The notes under the pieces are model-generated. The model saw only the letters and a list, made by a program, of their open reading frames with translations. It was not told the DNA's origin and did not search any database. The translations under genes were made by a program, and so were the position numbers. Positions 1-8,294 of a stretch of DNA of 64,000 nucleotides are shown here, piece by piece (position 1 is the stretch's first letter; every line of letters starts with the position of its first letter). Source of the DNA: Dactylosporangium sp040689395. GTDB lineage: Bacteria; Actinomycetota; Actinomycetes; Mycobacteriales; Micromonosporaceae. The stretch is from positions 62,001 through 126,000 of the forward strand of contig NZ_JBFAZX010000012.1 in NCBI RefSeq assembly GCF_040689395.1. Reading direction: 5' to 3'.

Positions 1-307
1 CGGCGATGGCGTCGAGGGTCAGCGCATCGTGGGCGAGCTGCAGCGGCTCGGTCAGGGGCAGCGTGACTACGGCCACGCCGAGGCCGATGCGATGGGTGTG
101 GACCGCGACCGGGGCGAACGACACCAGCGGCGACGCAGCCGAACCCTGTTCGGGTTGCACGAGCAGGTGCTGGGCCAGGAAACCGATGTCGTAGCCGAGT
201 TCCTCGGCGCCCACGAACAGCCGGACGAGTTCCTCGTTCGCCTCGGCCGGTGACGAAGCGGTGTTGGCGTGGGTGAAGAAGCCGAGGCGGAACGGCTTGG
301 CGGTCAC
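1..307 (-). CDS. LLM-class flavin-dependent monooxygenase, N-terminal part (cut by window edge)
   Basis: The first 102 codons of a bacterial-luciferase-like monooxygenase. The protein opens with a TIM-barrel first strand (RLGFFTHAN) and continues with ELGYDIGFLAQHLL, then SPLVSFAPVAVHTHRIGLGVAVVTLPL in broken form, the pattern expected of this family. The GTG start at 307 has a GGAAAGGA ribosome-binding site about 10 nt upstream. It is the last gene of a run of four on the minus strand, 41 nt after the permease, so it probably desulfonates or oxidises the substrate that the transporter imports (SsuD-like role; inference). Specific substrate cannot be told from this fragment. A 12-codon ATG frame at 339 ends in TGA across the GTG and could couple its translation. 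Confidence 0.85.
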   Translation of the reverse strand, partial: MTAKPFRLGFFTHANTASSPAEANEELVRLFVGAEELGYDIGFLAQHLLVQPEQGSAASPLVSFAPVAVHTHRIGLGVAVVTLPLTEPLQLAHDALTLDAIA

Positions 308-348
308 AGGCGCTGTCCTTTCCAAGAGTCCACGGTGGTCATGTTGGG

Positions 349-1251
349 TCACTCACCGCTCGCGATCCGGCGCCAGCGGGTGGTGCGACGCTCGGCCAGG
401 AGGAAGATCGAGTTGAATACGTAGCCGACGAAGGCCACCGTCACCACCGCGGCCAGCAACTGGTTGATGTTGAAGGTCTGCTGGGCGTTGAGGATGTAGA
501 ACCCGATTCCGTCGTTGCCGGCGAGCATGCCGACGACCACGGCCAGCACCAGCGAGATGCCCAACGACTGGCGCATCCCGACGAGGATGAACGGCGTGGC
601 GTACGGCAGGGCGATCTCCCGCTGCGTCTGCCACCATGTCAACCGGTACGTCTGCGCCGTCTGGTTGAGCACTTTGGACACTCCGCGCGCGCCGGCGTAC
701 GCGTTGATGATCATCGGGAAGATGCCGGCGGCCAGGAAGACGGCGATCTTCATGGACTCCCCGATGCCCAGGAAGAGCACGAAGATCGGCAGGATGGCGG
801 TCGTCGGCGTCAGGCGCAGGACCTCGACCGTCGGCTCCAGCAGGCCCCACACGATGCGGGAGCGGCCCATCAGGAACCCGATGCCGACGCCGAGCGGGAC
901 CGCGAGCGCAAAACCGATGGCCATGGTACGCAACGTGCGGCCCAGGTCGGGCAGAAGCTGGCCCTGGGTGATTTCGTGGAGCCAGGTCTGGGCGATCCGG
1001 TCGGGGGCGGAGATGGTCGGGTTGAAATGGATCTCCGACGAAATCTGCCAGAAGACGATGACCAGTGCGACCAGGGTCCAGCCGGACGCCCGGCTACGCA
1101 GGAAGCGCAGCAGCGACCGGCCGACCCGGATCGACGCCGGCGGCCGCTCGGCCGGTCCGGTCGCGGCTTTCGGCGGGACGGTCGTCGGCGCGCCCGTGGT
1201 CTGCGGGCCCCTGGTTGTCGCCGGAGGCCGGGCTTCGGTCAGGTCAGCCAT
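349..1251 (-). CDS. ABC transporter permease, sulfonate/taurine type
   Basis: A 300-residue inner-membrane permease of the SsuC/TauC/NrtB family. After a Pro/Thr-rich cytoplasmic tail (about residues 1-45) there are about six hydrophobic segments. The EAA coupling loop lies near residues 195-215 (SKVLNQTAQTYRLTWWQTQR, then EIALPYATPFI). It would form the membrane channel with the ATPase encoded 7 nt upstream and receive substrate from the lipoprotein at the head of the operon. Family membership is clear. The substrate (aliphatic sulfonate, taurine, nitrate or a pyrimidine precursor) is inferred from the monooxygenase and the neighbouring rhodanese. Confidence 0.92.
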   Translation of the reverse strand: MADLTEARPPATTRGPQTTGAPTTVPPKAATGPAERPPASIRVGRSLLRFLRSRASGWTLVALVIVFWQISSEIHFNPTISAPDRIAQTWLHEITQGQLLPDLGRTLRTMAIGFALAVPLGVGIGFLMGRSRIVWGLLEPTVEVLRLTPTTAILPIFVLFLGIGESMKIAVFLAAGIFPMIINAYAGARGVSKVLNQTAQTYRLTWWQTQREIALPYATPFILVGMRQSLGISLVLAVVVGMLAGNDGIGFYILNAQQTFNINQLLAAVVTVAFVGYVFNSIFLLAERRTTRWRRIASGE

Positions 1252-1258
1252 GTGCGGC

Positions 1259-2137
1259 TCACTCCAAGCCCAGCACGAGGCCGAGCACCTCGCGCCGAAG
1301 TCGCAGGTACCGCGGGTCCTCCCGGACGTCGACCTGCGTGCGCGGATAGGGAATGTCCACGGTGGCGTCGCGGGCGATACCGGCGCCGGCCTCGTGGAGC
1401 ACGATGACGCGCTGCGACAGGAACAGCGCCTCCTCGATGTCGTGGGTGACGAACAGCACGGTGAGGTCGTGCTGCCGCCAGATCCGCAGGAGCAGATCCT
1501 GCAGGTTCGACCGGCTCAGGGCGTCCACCGCACTGAACGGCTCGTCGAGCAGCAGCACCTGGGGGGAGGCGGCCAGCGCCCGCGCGATGGCCACCCGCTG
1601 CTGCATGCCCCCGGACAGTTCACCCGGGTACCGGCTGAACGTCCCGGCAAGTCCGACCTCGGCCAGGTAGCCGTTGATGATCTCGTTCTCCTCGGCCCGG
1701 CTGTGGGCCCGGCGCGGCCCGTGCCGGTGGCGGAGTCCGAACCGGACGTTGTCCCCGACCGTCCGCCACTGCAGCAGCGACTCGTTGTAATTCTGGAACA
1801 CGTAGCGCGCGCTGTCGGGCGGCCCGTCGACCCGGTCGGCTCCAATGTGGATCGATCCGGACGACACCGTCTCCAACCCGGCGACCAGCCGCAGGAAGGT
1901 GGACTTCCCGCAGCCTGAGCGCCCGACCACCGACACGAAACTGCCCTGGTCAATGGTCAGGCTCACCGGACGCAGCGCGCGTACCACGTTGCCGTCGAGG
2001 GCGACGTAGTCCTTGCCGGCGTCGGCCAGCACGATGTCGCCCGACAGTCCACTATGGGCCCGTATGTCACGGACGCTGCCCGGGGCCGCCCCGCCGTCGA
2101 CCTCACGGTCGACGGCAGGGCTCTCCGTGCTCGTCAC
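1259..2137 (-). CDS. ABC transporter ATP-binding protein, SsuB/TauB type
   Basis: A 292-residue cytoplasmic ATPase that powers import. It shows Walker A GRSGCGKST, Q-loop region YVFQNYNESLLQW, signature LSGGMQQRVAIARAL, Walker B VLLLDEPFSAVD and H-loop FVTHDIEEAL. The N-terminal 35 residues before the first nucleotide-binding strand are longer than usual. The GTG start overlaps the stop of the binding-protein gene by four bases (GTGA), so the two are probably translationally coupled. The next gene is the cognate permease. The low-coverage hypothesis of a nitrate rather than sulfonate system cannot be excluded from this subunit. Confidence 0.94.
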   Translation of the reverse strand: MTSTESPAVDREVDGGAAPGSVRDIRAHSGLSGDIVLADAGKDYVALDGNVVRALRPVSLTIDQGSFVSVVGRSGCGKSTFLRLVAGLETVSSGSIHIGADRVDGPPDSARYVFQNYNESLLQWRTVGDNVRFGLRHRHGPRRAHSRAEENEIINGYLAEVGLAGTFSRYPGELSGGMQQRVAIARALAASPQVLLLDEPFSAVDALSRSNLQDLLLRIWRQHDLTVLFVTHDIEEALFLSQRVIVLHEAGAGIARDATVDIPYPRTQVDVREDPRYLRLRREVLGLVLGLE

Positions 2138-3162
2138 GGTTTACCGGTCGCCGAGGCGAAGACGTGCGACTTCCAGTCCACACCCTTGGCAATCTTGTCC
2201 GGTGCGTACTTCAGGCCGAGTTCGTACCAGGACTGCGTGGCGTCCAGGTTGATCGGGCCGGTCTGGTAGTAGGTCGGCAGCAGGTTGCGCAGCTTGGCGT
2301 CATCCCCGCCGGCGATCTTCTTGAAGTCGAGTTTGTAGTACTGCTGCACGAGATCCGCCTGCTCCGACGGCGACACGGTGTTCCACCACGCGTGGAACTC
2401 ATACAGGGCCTTGGCGAACGCGTGGGCGATCTCGGGGTGCTTGCGCGCGTAGTCACCGGTGGTCCAGAACGCGGCCGTCGTGGCGTCGGGGTTGGACCAC
2501 GCCTTGGTCGAGGTGTTCCCGACGGTGGTGAAGTTGTAGCCGGTCTTGCCGTCGTTGGCGTAGGCCGCGTTCCAGTGCCCGGCCCACACGTCGTAGTCGC
2601 CGCGCTCCAGAGCCTGCGGCGCACCGGTCGCGTCCTGGATGATGACGAAGTTCACGCTGTTCGCATCGACCCCGTTGGCCTCAAGGAAGCCGCGCGTGTT
2701 CACGATGAACTGCGGTACCGGCGACACACCGACCTTCTTGCCGGCGAGGTCGGCCACGGTTTTGACCGGACCGCCGGATTTCACCAGGAACGGCAGGCTC
2801 GTCAGGTTGGTGTTGTTGTTCGCGACGAGTTGGATGTCGAAGCTGTTACCGAGCGCGTTGATGCCGGCGTAGAAATCCGCGTATCCGATGTCGAGGCTGC
2901 CACCCTGCAGCGCGGCGAGGGTGGCCACACCGCTCTGGGTCTGGGTGAGCTTGGGGTCGAGGCCGTGCTTCGAGAAATACCCCTTCGCCTTGGCGATCTC
3001 CAGGGCGTTGGCGTATCCCGCGTCGGCCACAGTGATCTTGGCTGGGTTGGCGGGATCGAGCGCGCTGGGCGAAGCCGACGGCGCCTCCTCCCCGCACGCG
3101 GCGAGCGTCGACGCGAAAAGCACGGACGCTAAGGCGGCGGCCAGCCGCGGGAAACTGGACAC
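2134..3162 (-). CDS. ABC transporter substrate-binding lipoprotein (NMT1/SsuA-like)
   Basis: Periplasmic-type solute-binding protein anchored by lipid outside the membrane. The signal peptide ends in a lipobox (FASTLAAC), followed by a Ser/Ala linker and the two-lobe fold of the NMT1/THI5/SsuA family (KITVADAGYANALEIAKAKG, then LQGGSLDIGYADFYAGI). The open frame extends to an ATG at 3177, but that ATG and the next codons form the GGAGGAA ribosome-binding site for the GTG at 3162, so I take 3162 as the start (342 residues). First gene of the operon; its promoter must lie in the divergent region shared with the rhodanese. Ligand identity is inferred from context only. Confidence 0.9.
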   Translation of the reverse strand: MSSFPRLAAALASVLFASTLAACGEEAPSASPSALDPANPAKITVADAGYANALEIAKAKGYFSKHGLDPKLTQTQSGVATLAALQGGSLDIGYADFYAGINALGNSFDIQLVANNNTNLTSLPFLVKSGGPVKTVADLAGKKVGVSPVPQFIVNTRGFLEANGVDANSVNFVIIQDATGAPQALERGDYDVWAGHWNAAYANDGKTGYNFTTVGNTSTKAWSNPDATTAAFWTTGDYARKHPEIAHAFAKALYEFHAWWNTVSPSEQADLVQQYYKLDFKKIAGGDDAKLRNLLPTYYQTGPINLDATQSWYELGLKYAPDKIAKGVDWKSHVFASATGKP

Positions 3163-3405
3163 GAGAGGTTCCTCCATTATTGACCAGCAAAATAGGAATT
3201 AACGGAATCTGAGGGCTTGCGGAAACCCGATCGACGATGGACCGGCGCAAGGCGATGTGCGCGAGACGGTGCGACGCGACACGATGGTGCGACGAGGTCG
3301 TCGACAGCGGCGGCGTGGCGCTAACAGCGCGCGCTACGGACCCGCAGCAGATCGACGCCACGTACGCGCGTCAGCAGCGGTGGTCCCCCGCCCACGTGAT
3401 CAAGT
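3163..3405. promoter_or_regulatory. Divergent intergenic region between transporter operon and rhodanese
   Basis: About 240 bp without a convincing gene separate the divergent sulfur-related units. It must contain the transporter promoter. I see no clear operator palindrome or riboswitch. Confidence 0.4.
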
Positions 3406-3627
3406 GTGTGCCGTCCTCCCTGCTATTGTCAATCAAGCCGATGGGAATACCAGCCTTTAGGACGGGGGTTCCCCGCGGACTCGACGGCGGCCAGCGCCGC
3501 CCGCGTCGCGGTCGGCATCATCAGGGCAGCCCTTGACGAGGTGCTGGCCGGCCACGCGGCGACCCTGCCCGACCCCGACGACCTGCGCGATACCCTCCGC
3601 GGGCACCTGTTGAAAGGAACCACGTGA
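3406..3627 (+). CDS. Small protein coupled to rhodanese gene (start uncertain)
   Basis: A frame of up to 73 codons whose TGA overlaps the GTG of the rhodanese gene (GTGA), an arrangement usual for co-translated partners. The last 45 residues look like a real soluble peptide (two helices, ARVAVGIIRAALDEVL and DDLRDTLRGHLL). The first 25 residues, rich in Cys and aromatic residues, look unlike coding sequence, so the true start is doubtful and this may instead be the 3' end of a decayed gene. I do not recognise a family. Confidence 0.4.
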   Translation: MCRPPCYCQSSRWEYQPLGRGFPADSTAASAARVAVGIIRAALDEVLAGHAATLPDPDDLRDTLRGHLLKGTT

Positions 3628-4469
3628 CTACCGACCGTACCGACCCAGTCGTTTCCGCCACCGCGCTGAGAGCGCTGCTCGACTCCGGCGCCGACGTCGT
3701 ACTGCTCGACATCCGCCGCGACGCCGAGCGCGGACTACGGCACGAATATGAGGCCGGGCATTTGCCCGGGGCGCACTACGTCGAGCACTCCACGCAACTC
3801 GCTGGCGTCCGCACGCCGGAATCGGGCAAGAATCCGTTGCCGACCGACGACCAGATCCAGGCGGCGGTGACCGGGTGGGGCATCCACCCGTCGTCGACCG
3901 TCGTCGTCTACACCCGCGGCGCCGCTCCGCCGGCCACCCGGGCCTGGTGGGTGCTGACCTGGGCGGGCGTGCCGGACGTCCGGTATCTCGATGGCGGCCT
4001 GGACGCCTGGACGGCCGCCGGAGGGGAGCTCACCACCGACGAGCCGGCTCCGGGCGGCGGGACGTTCCAGGTACGCACGGGTTCGCTGCCGACCATCGAC
4101 ACGGACGAAGCCGGGGCGCTGGCCCGCTCCGGGCTGCTCCTGGACGCCCGGCCCAGCGAGGCGTACCTGGGCGACGCGGAACAGCCGGGCCAGGGCCACA
4201 TCCCGGGCGCACTGAGCGTGCCGTACTCCGACAACCTCGACGAGGACGGCCTGCTCCGCGACGACGAGAGCCTGCGCGCTCTGTACGTCGGGCACGGAGT
4301 CGACGGCGTCACCCCGCTCGGTCTGTACTGCGGCGGCGGGGTCGGCGCGACCACCGGCATCCTCGTGCTGCACCGGCTCGGAATCCCGGCCGCGCTCTAC
4401 CCGGGCTCGTGGACCCAGTGGAGCGCCGACCCCACCCGGCCGGTCGCCACCGGCACCGAACCCGGCTGA
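3624..4469 (+). CDS. Thiosulfate/3-mercaptopyruvate sulfurtransferase, tandem rhodanese
   Basis: A 281-residue enzyme with two rhodanese modules, the usual length for this family. It transfers sulfane sulfur from thiosulfate or mercaptopyruvate to an acceptor thiol through a cysteine persulfide. The N-terminal module (about residues 15-130; VVLLDIRRDAER, GHLPGAHYVE) has lost the catalytic cysteine: the loop reads YTRGAAPPATR. The C-terminal module (about 150-270) keeps it in YCGGGVGAT. The GTG start has an AAAGGA site upstream and overlaps the preceding small frame. Divergent from a sulfonate-type importer, so likely part of sulfur assimilation. SseA-like is the nearest description. Confidence 0.92.
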   Translation: MTTDRTDPVVSATALRALLDSGADVVLLDIRRDAERGLRHEYEAGHLPGAHYVEHSTQLAGVRTPESGKNPLPTDDQIQAAVTGWGIHPSSTVVVYTRGAAPPATRAWWVLTWAGVPDVRYLDGGLDAWTAAGGELTTDEPAPGGGTFQVRTGSLPTIDTDEAGALARSGLLLDARPSEAYLGDAEQPGQGHIPGALSVPYSDNLDEDGLLRDDESLRALYVGHGVDGVTPLGLYCGGGVGATTGILVLHRLGIPAALYPGSWTQWSADPTRPVATGTEPG

Positions 4470-4529
4470 GTCGCTCCTCGCGCGGACCGTCCAGGCATTG
4501 TCGCGTTGAAGGATCGGCGGACGCGTCGC

Positions 4530-4566
4530 GGTTGACCTGCCAGAATGCTGTTTTGGCAGGTCAACC
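4530..4566. terminator. 13-bp perfect inverted repeat between convergent genes
   Basis: Arms GGTTGACCTGCCA (4530-4542) and TGGCAGGTCAACC (4554-4566) enclose an 11-nt loop. It lies between the rhodanese gene and the convergent minus-strand gene, so a bidirectional terminator is the simplest reading. It lacks a clear T tract. A third, unpaired copy of GGTTGACCTGC lies at about 4616-4626. Confidence 0.6.
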
Positions 4567-4661
4567 GGCTTCCCGGGCAAAGTTGACGTCGGTCCTCACG
4601 TCAGCGGCTCACGGCGGTTGACCTGCTGGTGGGACTCGGGCCGAGCGGCGGCAGGCTCTGG

Positions 4662-5777
4662 TCAATCTTCTCGGCGGAACGCGGCGGCGAGGCGGTCGCT
4701 GAGCACGGTGACCCGAGGAAGCGGCGGGCGTGCGTACCACGAACTCTTGCGCTCCCGGAGCAGCCACTCGCCGTCGATCTCCCAGCGGAATGCGGGTTTG
4801 CCGAGGGCTGCCCGGAAGACCCGGTTCACGGTGTCGGGGTGGCGGGCGGCGAGCCGTTGCAGCGGGATCGGGTCAACGCTGTCGTCGTCGAGGTAGGACT
4901 GGATCGTTTCCTTGTAGCGCCGCTTGCGCATGAGGACGGGGTTGTCGAACGCTTCCTGGGCAAGCGCGTAATCGGCGTACATCCCCAGGCCCGTGGTCTC
5001 GTCGAAGATGATTCCAACCGTTTCCGCGGAGAAGTGCAGCCAATCGGTGTCGGTGTCAGGGCCTGTGCTGGCGCCGTCGGTGTACGTCTCCCAGAACGCG
5101 GCCATGACCGTCGGCAGTTCGTCGACGGACACGGTCACCTCGTCGGTGCCGAAGTGCCGGACGAATGCGGACCGTTGGTCGCGTTGCTGCTGCCAGCCGG
5201 CCGCGACCTTGTCCGGGTTGTGGAAGACCAGGTCGGGGCGGGACGCGGCGACCCGGGCGGCGGCGTGCAGGACGTCGTCGCGGGCGATGGCGGGGAATGT
5301 CTGTACCGGACCGCTGATGAGCCACTCGTCGTTGACCGGCACTACACGTGTGGAGATGAACGATCCGGCTGGCATCCGATCGAACACCTGGGGTCCGACG
5401 TTGGCCCGGATTCGGTACGGCATCTCGTCGATCAGGTTCTCGGCAAGCAGTGCGGCGCCATCGCGTCCGTTCACCTCGAACATCCCCTCGCGCACCTTGC
5501 GCCAGCCGAGCAGGAATGTGCGCTCGGCATCGGGCAGGTTCCGCTGGGTCTCCAGGTAGCAGTCGATGAGGGTGCGTCCGTCGTGCAGCCGGAATTCCTG
5601 GATGAACCAGTCTTGGAAGGCGTACATGCTCGCTTCGTCCTCGATGGCGACGAGCTTGCCGAACCGTTTGCGGATCTCCTGACGGAACTGCTTGTCGAAG
5701 CGCGGCTTCTGGGCGAACTGCAGGAGCTGGCGTTTCAGGCTACCGCTGCGTTCCACCAAGGAATCGGTCGCATCCAC
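4662..5777 (-). CDS. Conserved hypothetical protein, cytoplasmic, about 371 residues
   Basis: A soluble protein with no signal peptide or membrane segment. The frame is open to an ATG at 5855, but the first 26 residues there are Arg/Cys-rich and atypical, so I prefer the GTG at 5777 (VDATDSLVERSGS). Residues about 40-75 contain MYAFQDWFIQEF followed by GRTLIDCYLETQ. Similar FxDWF...GKTxIExY stretches occur in uncharacterised proteins that often carry a SEC-C zinc motif, but no SEC-C cysteine cluster is seen here. The middle is rich in Asp/Thr. I cannot assign a function. It is convergent with the rhodanese gene and is followed upstream by an ECF-sigma remnant. Confidence 0.75.
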   Translation of the reverse strand: MDATDSLVERSGSLKRQLLQFAQKPRFDKQFRQEIRKRFGKLVAIEDEASMYAFQDWFIQEFRLHDGRTLIDCYLETQRNLPDAERTFLLGWRKVREGMFEVNGRDGAALLAENLIDEMPYRIRANVGPQVFDRMPAGSFISTRVVPVNDEWLISGPVQTFPAIARDDVLHAAARVAASRPDLVFHNPDKVAAGWQQQRDQRSAFVRHFGTDEVTVSVDELPTVMAAFWETYTDGASTGPDTDTDWLHFSAETVGIIFDETTGLGMYADYALAQEAFDNPVLMRKRRYKETIQSYLDDDSVDPIPLQRLAARHPDTVNRVFRAALGKPAFRWEIDGEWLLRERKSSWYARPPLPRVTVLSDRLAAAFRRED

Positions 5778-5896
5778 CGGGTGAGTGTAGGGCCGGCCGA
5801 GTACGGCGCGTCGGGCAGACACGATGTCGCACCGCAGACGTTCTGACCGGCACATCCGGCCCGCCGAACGCGCTTGCCCTGATCAAAGCACCATGA

Positions 5897-6295
5897 CGAG
5901 TCGGAACCGCACCAGAACGACTGGCGTGTCGTCATGCACTCGACGTCGCCAAGGCCCGCCTGGACCCCTCGCCGATCGTGCGGCTCAACCGGGCGATCGC
6001 GGTCGCCGAGCTCGACGGCCCGCAGGTCGCCCTGGCGGAGGTGGACGCTCTGCCGCTGGAGGGCTACCACGCCTTCCACGCCACCCGCGCCGACCTGCTG
6101 CGCCGGCTGGGCCGCGGCGAGGAGTCGCGGGCGGCGTACGACCGGGCCATCGGGCTGGCCGTGAACAGCGCCGAGACGGCGTACCTCATCCGGCGCCGCG
6201 ACCAGCTGGCCGGCCCTCGGCATCGAGCAGCGGACCCGTCGCGCGGATCGGGGTCATCTCGCAGGCGTTCGCGCCTACGAGATGCCCCTCTTTGA
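5897..6295 (+). pseudogene. Remnant of an ECF sigma factor C-terminal (DUF6596/TPR-like) domain
   Basis: From about 5915 the frame reads ERLACRHALDVAKARLDPSP, then IVRLNRAIAVAELDGP, LPLEGYHAFHATRADLLRRL and AAYDRAIGLAVNSAETAYLI. This is the characteristic C-terminal domain of long ECF sigma factors of the DUF6596 group. The sigma-70 region 2 and 4 domains that should precede it are absent: a TGA stands at 5894 and nothing sigma-like lies upstream. The last 25 codons (to 6295) no longer match the family. It is therefore a 5'-deleted relic and not a working gene. Confidence 0.75.
6255..6282. terminator. Imperfect hairpin downstream of the lamin-tail gene
   Basis: CATCTCGCAGGC and GCCTACGAGATG form an 11-pair stem with one C-A mismatch and a GTTC loop, followed by CCCCTCTTT on the plus strand. 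It lies just past the stop of the minus-strand gene at 6306, and can serve either direction. Confidence 0.55.
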
Positions 6296-6305
6296 TCAGC
6301 TCACC

Positions 6306-8294
6306 TCAGCAGGGGAACGTGCCGCTGTAGAGGGCGTGGCCGTATGAGGATTTGCCGGAGCCGAAGCCCCAGATGCCGTCGTCGGACCATACCGCCTCGC
6401 GCGCGCCGTTGACGCACGTCGAGGTCGGGGCGATCGCGAAACCCTCGAGATTGTCGACCGGCATCACGGCCGGTTTCGTGTAGGTCACGTCCACCACGAT
6501 CGCGCCGCTGGCGTTCACCTTCATGAAGGTGTGCGTCACGCCGCAGGTGTTGTCGCACGTCGCGACGATGCGCTGCGTACCGGCGTCGAACATGACATCC
6601 ATGACCGAGGCCTTGCCGGTGGAGATGGTGGCGAAGGTCGTGAACGTGCCGTCCGAGTTGAGGCCATAGACGTGCAGCGTGCCGTCCCACTCAAGGCCGG
6701 CGAAGAACAGACCCGACCCGTGCAGCGGGTAGTTCGCCGGGTTGTAGGCCGCCCCGGTCAGCGGGTCGATCCAGCCGTTGGCGGTCAGCCAGCTGTCCGG
6801 CACGTAGGCCACACCCTCGAAGCCGAGGTTGGCGTCGTTCTTGTTGCCGGTGTTGAGCTGCGGGAACTGCGAGGTCATGTCCCACTGGCGCAGCGGGGTG
6901 AGCGTCGAGGAGGTCGCGGCCGGGTCGAACTCCATGATCGTGTCCTTGGGGGCCGTGTTGCGGCTGTTGTCGCGCTCGGAGGTGATGTAGATGTGGCCGT
7001 TGCCGCCGACCGTCAGCCCCTCCGAGTCCGGCTCACCGGTTCCGCCGGCGAAGCGGATCTGCTTGCCTGTCGCGCTCCAGGACGCGTCCGGAATCCACTT
7101 ACTACCGTTCTTGACCAACTTGAACAGCCAGTTCTTGTTCTTCACCGCCCACAGCGTCGACGGGTTCGACGGGTCGAACGCCAGGCCACTCACGTCACGG
7201 CCTTCGGGCCCCGTAGCGGTGATGAAAGCGCAGACGTTGTCGGCGATGGTGACATCCAGCCCACCGGGCCACGGCAGGGTGCCGGCCGGGGTCGAGCCCG
7301 TACCCGTCGGCGCCTCAGGGGTGCAGCCGCTCGTCAGCGCTCCGCCGCCGCCCAGCAGCTGGCCAGTCGACGGCTGCGTCGAGGTCGGGGTCGGGGTCGG
7401 CGAGCCGCCCGAGCACGAGTTCGCGCCACCGAGTGTCGCGGTGGTGGCCGTCTGGAACCAGCCAGTGCCGTTGGCGCACCGCTCGTCCGACGGCTTGGCC
7501 CCATCGAGCGCCCAGGTCACCGAGTCGATCGTGGTGCCGCTGCCATCGATGAGGAACAGCGAGTCGTTGTCGCCCAGGCCGATCTTGGCGTCGAACGTCA
7601 CGTACCCGCCGGCGGGGATGGTGGTGGCACTCGGCGATGACGATGAGATCGAGGACGCGGAGTGGGAGGTATCGCCGTCGACGTACTTCCATGTGCTGAT
7701 GCTGACCGCGTTCGTACCGCCGTTGTACAACTCGACGGTGTCGGCGCCGTTCGAGGTCACCTCGTTGATCCGCACCTTGCTCGCGGCCGGGATCGTCGCC
7801 GGGCACCCGGCAGCATTCGCGATGCCGAACGTCGTCGCGGTCGTTGTGGTCATCCATGCGCCGGTGCCGTCTCCGCCGCAGCGGGCCATCGCCGGCTTGG
7901 CCTTGTTCGTGGCCCACTCGACCCGGTCGACCACCGTGCCGTCCGCCGTGTAGATCACCACCTTGTCCGAGTCGCCGAGACCCTTGGGGGAGTTGAACGT
8001 GACGAAGCCACCCGCGGGGATCGTGGTCGAGGACGGGCTGAACGACTGCGGCGAGAAGCTGTCGTCCGACATCTTCCAACCGCTGATGCTGACCGACGTC
8101 GAGCCCGCGTTGTACAGCTCAACCGTGTCGGCGTTGTTCGACGTGACTTCGTTGATGCGAACGTTCTGGTAGCCACCCGGGTCGGCGGCAGCCGCGGGCT
8201 GCGCGACAGCGAATGCGACGACAGCAGGACCGAACACGGTCAGAACGCCGGCGCAGGCTAGGGCGATGCGGGCAGGGGCGTGATGTGACGGCAT
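6306..8294 (-). CDS. Secreted protein with two lamin tail domains and a C-terminal beta-propeller-like region
   Basis: A 662-residue exported protein. The ATG at 8294 gives a signal peptide (MPSHHAPARIALACAGVLTV, cleavage near QPAAAADP); the longer open frame upstream lacks one. Two lamin tail domains follow, each opening with VRINEVTSN.ADTVELYN (about residues 45-165 and 170-290). After a Pro/Thr linker (about 300-345), the last 320 residues show repeated blades (DVSGLAFDPSNPSTLWAV, DSEGLTVGGNGHIYITSERDN, NLEGFAIAP), resembling phytase-like or esterase-like propellers. Lamin tail domains in secreted bacterial proteins are often joined to nucleases or phosphatases; no such active site is obvious here. 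Likely extracellular; substrate unknown. Confidence 0.85.
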   Translation of the reverse strand: MPSHHAPARIALACAGVLTVFGPAVVAFAVAQPAAAADPGGYQNVRINEVTSNNADTVELYNAGSTSVSISGWKMSDDSFSPQSFSPSSTTIPAGGFVTFNSPKGLGDSDKVVIYTADGTVVDRVEWATNKAKPAMARCGGDGTGAWMTTTTATTFGIANAAGCPATIPAASKVRINEVTSNGADTVELYNGGTNAVSISTWKYVDGDTSHSASSISSSSPSATTIPAGGYVTFDAKIGLGDNDSLFLIDGSGTTIDSVTWALDGAKPSDERCANGTGWFQTATTATLGGANSCSGGSPTPTPTSTQPSTGQLLGGGGALTSGCTPEAPTGTGSTPAGTLPWPGGLDVTIADNVCAFITATGPEGRDVSGLAFDPSNPSTLWAVKNKNWLFKLVKNGSKWIPDASWSATGKQIRFAGGTGEPDSEGLTVGGNGHIYITSERDNSRNTAPKDTIMEFDPAATSSTLTPLRQWDMTSQFPQLNTGNKNDANLGFEGVAYVPDSWLTANGWIDPLTGAAYNPANYPLHGSGLFFAGLEWDGTLHVYGLNSDGTFTTFATISTGKASVMDVMFDAGTQRIVATCDNTCGVTHTFMKVNASGAIVVDVTYTKPAVMPVDNLEGFAIAPTSTCVNGAREAVWSDDGIWGFGSGKSSYGHALYSGTFPC

